This document shows, piece after piece, positions 58,066 to 64,000 of a stretch of DNA of 64,000 nt. Location of the stretch: NCBI GenBank assembly GCA_044239865.1, contig JBIIAO010000002.1:124001-188000 (forward strand). Reading direction: 5' to 3'. The notes below the pieces were generated by a model that made no database searches, was not told where the DNA came from, and saw only the letters and a program-made list of their open reading frames with translations. The DNA is from CAIZGX01 sp044239865 (GTDB lineage: Bacteria; Bacteroidota; Bacteroidia; Flavobacteriales_D; Sanyastnellaceae). How positions within the stretch are numbered: position 1 is the first letter of the stretch; every line of letters starts with the position of its first letter. The position numbers and the translations under genes were made by a program.

Positions 58066-59129
58066 TCGCGACGGTCTTCTCTGTTCTCTTTAATATCTTG
58101 CTTCTGCAAGGGGTTAGCTGCAAAAGATCGATACTCTTTGCGTTTGAGGAAAACGTCAGTTGCCGTGAAAATAGCTGCGCGCAAAGAGGCCTCATCGGCA
58201 GTTCCTTGGCCAGCCAAATCATAGGCTACGCCGTGATCGGGAGAAGTTCTAACTATCGGTAGTCCTGCTGTGAAATTTACACCGCTATCGAAAGCTATCG
58301 CTTTGAACGGCGCCAATCCCTGATCGTGATACATCGCTAAAACAGCGTCGAACTTCAAATAAGCTCCTGAACCAAAAAAACCGTCGGCGCCGAAGGGTCC
58401 GTATACATGAAATCCTTTTTCAACTTGATCACGAACCACCGGAAGTATCACATCCTTCTCTTCGGTGCCAATTAATCCGTTATCTCCAGCATGTGGATTA
58501 AGCCCAAGCACCGCAATACGGGGAGTTGGAATACCAAAATCGCGCTCAAGACTTTCGCGCATGATTGCCAACTTCTCTGTAATCTTTTCTTTCGTAATGT
58601 TGGCACTTACCTCTTTCAAAGGAACGTGTCCTGTTACAATTCCAATCTTCAAAGCAGGGCTCACCAAGAACATTAACACCTTATCTGTACCAGCCATTTT
58701 CGCTAAATATTCTGTGTGTCCCGGGAAATTAAAATCTGCGTTCTGTACATTGTCTTTATTGAAAGGCGCTGTAACCAAAACATCAATCTTATTCGACGCC
58801 AAATCACTCGCCGCCATTTCCAAACTTCTACGCGCCATCTCACCGCCAAGGGCAGTCGGCTTTCCCCACTCAATATCTCCTTTGAATTCCTTCCAGCAAT
58901 TCACTAAATTCACTTTCTTCGCAACCGCTTCTTCAGCCGTTGAAGCATTTTGGTAAGTGAATTCTTCCATTCCACCTATGCGTTTCGTTTGCTTAATGAT
59001 TTCAGCATGCGAATAAATAACCGGAACAATGTGCTCGAGCATTCGGGTGTCGCAAAAAACCTTAATCACGGTCTCAAGCCCAATACCATTCATATCGCCA
59101 CAACTAATTCCAACTTTAACTTTTTCCAT
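58062..59129 (-). CDS. pdxA: 4-hydroxythreonine-4-phosphate dehydrogenase
   Basis: Step in the DXP-dependent pathway to pyridoxine 5'-phosphate (vitamin B6). The 355-aa protein has ISCGDMNGIGLE near the N-terminus, FPGHTEYLAKM with the metal histidine, GLNPHAGDNGLIG, and MYHDQGLAPFKAIAFDSGVNFTAGLPIVRTSPDHG. The operon pdxA-rlmH is tightly coupled. Upstream lies a hairpin at 59145-59166. Confidence 0.96.
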   Translation of the reverse strand: MEKVKVGISCGDMNGIGLETVIKVFCDTRMLEHIVPVIYSHAEIIKQTKRIGGMEEFTYQNASTAEEAVAKKVNLVNCWKEFKGDIEWGKPTALGGEMARRSLEMAASDLASNKIDVLVTAPFNKDNVQNADFNFPGHTEYLAKMAGTDKVLMFLVSPALKIGIVTGHVPLKEVSANITKEKITEKLAIMRESLERDFGIPTPRIAVLGLNPHAGDNGLIGTEEKDVILPVVRDQVEKGFHVYGPFGADGFFGSGAYLKFDAVLAMYHDQGLAPFKAIAFDSGVNFTAGLPIVRTSPDHGVAYDLAGQGTADEASLRAAIFTATDVFLKRKEYRSFAANPLQKQDIKENREDRRE

Positions 59130-59144
59130 TATTAAATGGTTTTC

Positions 59145-59166
59145 AAACCGAATGATTGTTCGGTTT
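59145..59166 (-). terminator. Hairpin after the aminopeptidase gene
   Basis: AAACCGAA (59145-59152) pairs with TTCGGTTT (59159-59166) around 6 nt. It overlaps the stop codon of the minus-strand aminopeptidase and lacks a long T tract, so termination would be weak. Confidence 0.45.
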
Positions 59167-60595
59167 AGTTAGCGTAATTCTTTTTTATGAAATCGTACAA
59201 CAAACGTACTCCAACACCTACTCCACCTTTCGTGCGGTAAGCATCTACCTTATTTTGGTAAGCTGGACCAGCGATGTCAATGTGAATCCATGGGTAATCT
59301 GTGAAATGTTCAAGGAACTTTGCAGCAGATATTTGTCCCGCAAATGCACCGCCCAAGTTTTTCAAATCAGCCACATCACTCTTCATCTCTTCACCGTATT
59401 CCTTCCACATTGGGAATTGAATGAGTCTTTCCCAAACTTCAAATCCACTATCCATTAAACTATTCACCACCTTTTGATCGGCAGTAGCCATAACTGCGCT
59501 AGCGTAAGTTCCAATTGAACGAACCGCAGCACCTGTTAATGTTGCTAAATCTATAACCAATTCTGGTTTGTATTTCTTAGCGTAAACTAAAGCGTCTGCT
59601 AAAATCAATCTTCCTTCAGCGTCTGTGTTCAATACTTCAACGGTTGTGCCGTCGCTGATTGTTAAAACGTCTTGCGGACAAACTGCATTTCCGCCCGGAC
59701 GATTATCTGTTGCTGGCACCAAAGCCACAACGTGAACAGGAAGATTGTTTGCAGCAATTGCATAGATTGCGCCTATTACTGCAGCACCACCCGCCATGTC
59801 GCATTTCATTTCATCCATTGAACCAGGAGTGGGCTTCAAGCTTAATCCACCTGTATCGAACACCACACCCTTTCCAACTAAAACAATTGGTTTCTTGTTC
59901 TTCGCATTCTTTGGTTTGTACTCCATAATGGTGAACGTAGGCGGATCAATACTGCCCTTATTCACACCAAGAAGTCCACCCATTTTAAGTGCTTCAATTT
60001 GCTTCTTGTTTAAAATTTGAGTTTTGAATCCAGCTACTTTTCCAGCCTTATTCATCTCTTCTGAAAATTGTGTTGCTGTTAAAAACGAAACAGGTTCATT
60101 AATAAGCGTGCGAGCCAATTCCGTTGCTTCAACAATATTGTGAAGTTCTAACCAGTCGGCTTCAGTTATTGTAGCGTCAGTAACAAATATTTTCGAAAGT
60201 GTATTTTTCTTGTTTGCCTTTTCCTTGAAATACTTCAAGAATTGGTAGTTGCTTAGAGCAGCGCCTTCAGCCAAATACCAAGCGGCTTTCTCGAACGTAC
60301 TCTGATTCACAATGTGCAACGATTCAAGATTGGTCTTGTTCACGGCTGCTTGAATTTCCACCCCTGTCTTGCGCATAGACTCTTTCGCTTCAGCGTTCCA
60401 AGTTCCTTCTATTGCCACGTAAAAATGCTTTTCAGTTAATGAAGGCATTAACACGGTGTTGCGATTCACGTTGATTTCGCTTTCCAAATAAGTCAACTGA
60501 GCTTTTTCAAGTTTCAATTTCTTTACTTCTTTTTTATTGAAAAGAGTTACGACTACATCTGCGTTCTTCGGCGCTTTGTTGCTGATTTTTGCCAT
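59165..60595 (-). CDS. M17 family leucyl aminopeptidase
   Basis: Cytoplasmic di-metal exopeptidase. The 476-aa protein has the active-site block VGKGVVFDTGGLSLKP with MDEMKCDMAGGAAVIGA, and the signature NTDAEGRLILADAL (about 320-333), preceded by an N-terminal domain specific to M17 enzymes. It removes N-terminal amino acids in protein turnover. It follows the infB terminator, so it has its own promoter (not identified). Confidence 0.95.
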   Translation of the reverse strand: MAKISNKAPKNADVVVTLFNKKEVKKLKLEKAQLTYLESEINVNRNTVLMPSLTEKHFYVAIEGTWNAEAKESMRKTGVEIQAAVNKTNLESLHIVNQSTFEKAAWYLAEGAALSNYQFLKYFKEKANKKNTLSKIFVTDATITEADWLELHNIVEATELARTLINEPVSFLTATQFSEEMNKAGKVAGFKTQILNKKQIEALKMGGLLGVNKGSIDPPTFTIMEYKPKNAKNKKPIVLVGKGVVFDTGGLSLKPTPGSMDEMKCDMAGGAAVIGAIYAIAANNLPVHVVALVPATDNRPGGNAVCPQDVLTISDGTTVEVLNTDAEGRLILADALVYAKKYKPELVIDLATLTGAAVRSIGTYASAVMATADQKVVNSLMDSGFEVWERLIQFPMWKEYGEEMKSDVADLKNLGGAFAGQISAAKFLEHFTDYPWIHIDIAGPAYQNKVDAYRTKGGVGVGVRLLYDFIKKNYAN

Positions 60596-60617
60596 TGTAT
60601 ATTTCTATTAATTCGGA

Positions 60618-60647
60618 ATAAAAAAGAGAGCTTTTTCGGCTCTCTTC
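60618..60647 (-). terminator. Terminator after infB
   Basis: On the minus strand AAGAGAGC pairs with GCTCTCTT (60646-60639 with 60631-60624) around a 7-nt loop and is followed by TTTT. It lies 6 nt after the infB stop codon. Confidence 0.85.
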
Positions 60648-60651
60648 ATTT

Positions 60652-63465
60652 TTATAATGTTTGCTTTACTTCTACTTCTTCGAAGGCCTCTATTAAGTCA
60701 CCCTCTTTGATGTCGTTGAATTTATCGATGTTCAGTCCGCATTCGTAACCTTTCACCACTTCCTTCACATCATCTTTGAAACGTTTCAATGATCCAAGGA
60801 GTCCTGTGAAGACAACAATTCCGTCACGAATTACACGAACACGGCTATTGCGACTAACCTTACCTTCCAGCATGAAGCAACCAGCAATGGTTCCGACCTT
60901 GGTAATCTTAAACACTTCACGAATTTCAGCAGTACCAACGACCTGCTCTTCAATGCGTGCAGACAACATACCTTCCATGGCCTCTTTAATTTCTTCGATG
61001 GCCTTGTAGATGATCGAGTACAACTTGATTTGAATTTCTTCGTTCTCTGCAATCTTACGCGCACTTTGACTTGGACGAACTTGGAAACCAACGATGATTG
61101 CATCGGAAGCCGATGCCAACAACACGTCTGATTCGGAGATTTGTCCAACCCCTTTGTGAATAATACTTACTTGAATCTTCTCTGTACTTAATTTTTGCAA
61201 AGAGTCTACCAACGCTTCCACTGAACCGTCCACGTCTCCTTTTACAATCAAGTTCAATTCCTTGAAATCTCCAAGAGCAATACGACGACCAATTTCCTCG
61301 ATGGTCAAGTGCTTCTTCGTACGAACACTTTGTTCGCGTTGAAGTTGTTGACGCTTCGTTGCAATTTCACGTGCTTCACGCTCATCTGCTAATACGTTAA
61401 AACGATCACCCGCATTCGGAGCGCCTTCAAATCCTAAGATTGAAACTGGCGTTGCAGGTCCAGCCTCTTCAACCTTTCCACCTCTTTCGTTAAACATAGC
61501 ACGAACTCTACCGCTGAATTGTCCAGCAAGAATTGGATCTCCTACACGAAGTGTTCCCGCTTCAACCAAAAGGGTTGCAACGAAACCACGTCCTTTGTCT
61601 AATGATGATTCTATGATTGTACCTATCGCGCGTTTCTTCGGATTCGCTTTTAAATCAAGCATTTCAGCTTCAAGCAATACTTTTTCAAGGAGCTTGTCGA
61701 TGTTCATTCCTTTTTTCGCCGCAATTTCTTGCGTTTGGAACTTTCCGCCCCACTCTTCAACCAACACATTCATTTGAGAAAGTTGCTCTCTCAAGCGTTC
61801 TGCATTGGCATCTGGCTTATCCATTTTATTGAATGCGAAAATCATTGGAACACCTGCCGCTTGAGCGTGACTTATGGCCTCTTTTGTTTGAGGCATAACG
61901 CTGTCGTCTGCTGCAATTACAATGATTGCCAAGTCTGTAACTTGTGCTCCACGAGCACGCATAGCGGTAAACGCTTCGTGACCCGGAGTATCTAAGAATG
62001 TTATTTTCTTTCCGTTTGGAAGGGTAACGGTATACGCACCAATGTGCTGCGTAATTCCTCCAGCCTCTCCAGACAACACGTCTGCTTTACGAATGTAATC
62101 GAGAAGGGAAGTTTTACCGTGGTCAACGTGTCCCATGACAGTAATTACCGGAGGGCGTGATTGAAGATCATCTTCGTTGTCTACCTCTTCCGTAATTGCA
62201 TCGGTTACTTCAGCGCCTACAAATTCAACTTGATATCCGAAGTCCTCTGCCACAATAGCAATGGTTTCAGCATCTAAACGTTGGTTAATAGATGCGAAAA
62301 TTCCTAACTGCATACACGCAGCAATAATCTCGGTAGCGTTGCGCGACATTAAAGTAGCCAACTCGCTTACCGTTACGAATTCGGTTAATTTCAACACCGC
62401 ATTCTCTTCAAGCATGCGCGCTGCTTCTTGTTCGCTACGACGAGCTACTTGAGAACGCTTGTCTCTTCTGTTCTTTGAAGACTTTGATTTTCCACCAACA
62501 CCAAGACGTGCAAGTGTTTCTTTAATCTGATTTTGAATATCCGTCTCTGTAGGAGCCGCTTTCGGTTGAGCAACATAAGGGGTGCGAGTAGGTTTGTTCG
62601 CGTTTTTCTTGTCTATCTCTTGTTGGCGACCAATATCTACTTTCGATATACGCTTGCGCTTGCGCTTCTCTTTGTTTTCAGCAGCCGTAGCGGCAGGCGA
62701 TTTCTTTTCAGGAGTTGTTGGAAGAACAATCTTACCCATCAATTTAGGGCCTGCCAACTTCTCTACATTCACGCGAATTATTTCCTTCTCAACAACCTCT
62801 GGCTTTACAACCTCTGGCTCTGGAGTTGGCTCGGGCTTTGCCACAGGGGCCGCAACCTTCGGCTCTTCCTTCTTTCCTTTTTTCGGCTCTTCCTTCTTTG
62901 GTTCTGCCGCTTTCTTTCCGCGTTTCGGTTTTTCTAATGCAGAAAGATCAATCTTTCCCACAACCTTAACTTCGTTCGGATTCCGTTCGTCAGGCTGTGA
63001 AACAGCAGGAACTTCTGCAGGAGTTTCCGTTTCTACAACAGATTCTACTACCTTAACATCTTCTACTTTTGCAGGTTTCTCAATCTTAGGAGCAACAGGC
63101 GCTTCAACAGGTTTAGCCTTCACTTTAGGTTTTTCAACCACAGCATCTGGGCGCTTGAATTTTGCCAAATCAATGTCCGACAACTCCTCGCTCTCTCCGT
63201 CCTTCCTTTTTTTATTGTCCGAGATACTCAACGACTCGCGTGACTCACGCAATTTCGTTGCAGCTGCTTGAACAACCTCTTTCGCTTTTTGGTCCGTAGA
63301 AAATTCAGCACAAAGCATATCATATACTTCGCCCTCAATTTTCGCCATTGGATTATTATCTACTGCAACTCCCTTTTTCTTCAGGAATTCAATAATGGTA
63401 TCCTTACTAACATTTAAGTTAGTAGCGGCCTTACCTAAGCGTTGTGGTCCTTTTGTTTCTGACAT
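60652..63465 (-). CDS. infB: Translation initiation factor IF-2
   Basis: GTPase that positions initiator tRNA on the ribosome. The 937-aa protein has an N-terminal winged IF2_N module (about 1-60, TNLNVSKDTIIEFLKKKGVAV), a long Lys/Glu/Pro/Ala-rich spacer (about 65-300) and a second IF2_N (about 360-420). Then comes the G domain (about 437-: VMGHVDHGKTSLLDYI, DTPGHEAFTAMRARG, NKMD) and the C-terminal domains ending in KGYECGLNIDKFNDIKEGD. It lies 79 nt after nusA; the two usually share an operon in bacteria. Confidence 0.98.
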   Translation of the reverse strand: MSETKGPQRLGKAATNLNVSKDTIIEFLKKKGVAVDNNPMAKIEGEVYDMLCAEFSTDQKAKEVVQAAATKLRESRESLSISDNKKRKDGESEELSDIDLAKFKRPDAVVEKPKVKAKPVEAPVAPKIEKPAKVEDVKVVESVVETETPAEVPAVSQPDERNPNEVKVVGKIDLSALEKPKRGKKAAEPKKEEPKKGKKEEPKVAAPVAKPEPTPEPEVVKPEVVEKEIIRVNVEKLAGPKLMGKIVLPTTPEKKSPAATAAENKEKRKRKRISKVDIGRQQEIDKKNANKPTRTPYVAQPKAAPTETDIQNQIKETLARLGVGGKSKSSKNRRDKRSQVARRSEQEAARMLEENAVLKLTEFVTVSELATLMSRNATEIIAACMQLGIFASINQRLDAETIAIVAEDFGYQVEFVGAEVTDAITEEVDNEDDLQSRPPVITVMGHVDHGKTSLLDYIRKADVLSGEAGGITQHIGAYTVTLPNGKKITFLDTPGHEAFTAMRARGAQVTDLAIIVIAADDSVMPQTKEAISHAQAAGVPMIFAFNKMDKPDANAERLREQLSQMNVLVEEWGGKFQTQEIAAKKGMNIDKLLEKVLLEAEMLDLKANPKKRAIGTIIESSLDKGRGFVATLLVEAGTLRVGDPILAGQFSGRVRAMFNERGGKVEEAGPATPVSILGFEGAPNAGDRFNVLADEREAREIATKRQQLQREQSVRTKKHLTIEEIGRRIALGDFKELNLIVKGDVDGSVEALVDSLQKLSTEKIQVSIIHKGVGQISESDVLLASASDAIIVGFQVRPSQSARKIAENEEIQIKLYSIIYKAIEEIKEAMEGMLSARIEEQVVGTAEIREVFKITKVGTIAGCFMLEGKVSRNSRVRVIRDGIVVFTGLLGSLKRFKDDVKEVVKGYECGLNIDKFNDIKEGDLIEAFEEVEVKQTL

Positions 63466-63544
63466 AAATCTATTCCCGTTCCTTAAAAAATCTATTTAAC
63501 ACATTCTTCGTGATTAAGCACTTTTTTGACTAGCGAAACGAATT

Positions 63545-64000
63545 TTATTCGAACTCAGATTTCAAAATACTCAACACTTCATCAATGGTTTCTTCTTCTA
63601 AATCTGTACGCTTAACCAAATCTTCTTTCGGAATCTCAAGAACTGAACGAGCAGTATCGCAACCAATCGATTTCAATTCATCGATAATCCAGCTGTCGAT
63701 TTCGTCAGAGAATTCTTCCAAATCCACATCATCGATGTCGACATCTGTCTCGCGATAAACATCTAACTCATAACCGCACAATCTTCCGGCAAGACGAATG
63801 TTATGTCCACCTTTTCCAATTGCTAAAGACACTTGGTCTGGCTTCAAGAACACATCTGCCTTCGCATTGTCTTTATCAATGCTAATACTTGAAATTTTCG
63901 CTGGTGCAAGCGCACGTGCAATTAACAAGTTCTCGTTAGTTGTGTAATGAATAACGTCGATATTTTCGTTGCGTAACTCACGAACAATTCCGTGAATACG
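63545..64000 (-). CDS. nusA: Transcription termination/antitermination factor NusA (3' part)
   Basis: The C-terminal 151 residues of NusA are present; the 5' part lies beyond the end of the window. The KH2 domain is visible (GIVRELRNENIDVIHYT; SLAIGKGGHNIRLAGRLCGYELDVY), followed by an acidic helical tail (DVDIDDVDLEEF) and a last helical motif (LVKRTDLEEETIDEVLSIL). It is read on the minus strand into infB. Confidence 0.95.
   Translation of the reverse strand, partial: RIHGIVRELRNENIDVIHYTTNENLLIARALAPAKISSISIDKDNAKADVFLKPDQVSLAIGKGGHNIRLAGRLCGYELDVYRETDVDIDDVDLEEFSDEIDSWIIDELKSIGCDTARSVLEIPKEDLVKRTDLEEETIDEVLSILKSEFE

Noticed and set aside
62582..63271. Long plus-strand open frame (229 codons) opposite infB
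   Set aside because: It mirrors the low-complexity spacer of IF-2 (Ser/Phe/Gly runs) and has no promoter, domain or neighbour support.
63730..63750. Second copy of a TGTCGACA palindrome, inside nusA
   Set aside because: It is within coding sequence for an Asp-rich stretch and lacks the full 14-bp symmetry, so it is probably chance.
1..64000. Mobile elements, CRISPR arrays, prophage or rRNA
   Set aside because: No transposase, terminal repeats, regularly spaced repeats, phage genes or rRNA sequence were seen.

Overview
This 64 kb window looks like chromosomal core DNA from a member of the Bacteroidota, most likely a marine-type Flavobacteriales bacterium. The evidence is consistent across the window. 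Two proteins carry C-terminal signals for the type IX secretion system (T9SS). Many genes are preceded by the Bacteroidota -7 promoter element TAnnTTTG (sometimes with an upstream TTG) rather than by a Shine-Dalgarno sequence. atpD-atpC stand apart from the other ATP synthase genes. Typical lineage genes are present (bifunctional DAHP synthase/chorismate mutase, DUF349, DUF4286, a TonB-dependent receptor). DNA is moderately AT-rich and coding density is very high. I see no insertion sequence, prophage, CRISPR array or rRNA operon.

Layout. 1-7.3 kb: aconitase, a heavy-metal-binding lipoprotein with heme A synthase, a Kelch-like membrane protein, a tail-anchored small protein, a Band-7 protein and a phosphoribosyltransferase. 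7.3-9.8 kb: a TonB-dependent receptor under a TPP riboswitch, so probably a thiamine-compound receptor. 9.8-17 kb: rsgA, a YwaF-like membrane protein, a lipoprotein, a UPF1-like helicase and a large T9SS cargo protein. 17-22 kb: tRNA-Lys and tRNA-Leu, aroG/chorismate mutase, an OmpA-like protein, FAH-family hydrolase, pcm, and a Gfo/Idh/MocA oxidoreductase behind a perfect palindrome. 22-31.6 kb: a lipid-carrier sugar transferase, a T9SS cargo protein with SprB-like repeats, then a minus-strand run recX-prfB-fumC-manC-tonB-hutH; prfB has an intact programmed +1 frameshift. 31.6-36.6 kb: DUF349 protein, trigger factor, atpC, atpD. 36.7-39.2 kb: Wzz-like chain-length protein and O-antigen-ligase-like protein. 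39.2-49.5 kb: PP2C phosphatase, NadR-like kinase, VanZ, gcvH, TSUP, kynureninase, quinoprotein-like lipoprotein plus esterase, panD, comF and hemL. 49.5-53.9 kb: a very large fusion of a secreted CotH-type kinase domain with a multi-spanning flippase-like (LPG-synthase TM) domain, then rfaE2 and a PnuC-like transporter. 53.8-64 kb: hflX with a cytochrome c lipoprotein and a membrane protein, DUF4286, an aminotransferase, rlmH, pdxA, a leucyl aminopeptidase, infB, and nusA running off the end.

How it fits together: mostly central metabolism (TCA cycle, heme, B vitamins, aromatic amino acids), translation and ribosome factors, and envelope/polysaccharide biogenesis. The most unusual items are the CotH-flippase fusion with its promoter interleaved with that of hemL, a repeated promoter arrangement (TAnnTTTG 3-6 nt before the start codon) that predicts leaderless mRNAs, convergent genes that share or overlap stop codons almost everywhere, and a start-codon-proximal hairpin with nested palindromes before the small gene at 5444.
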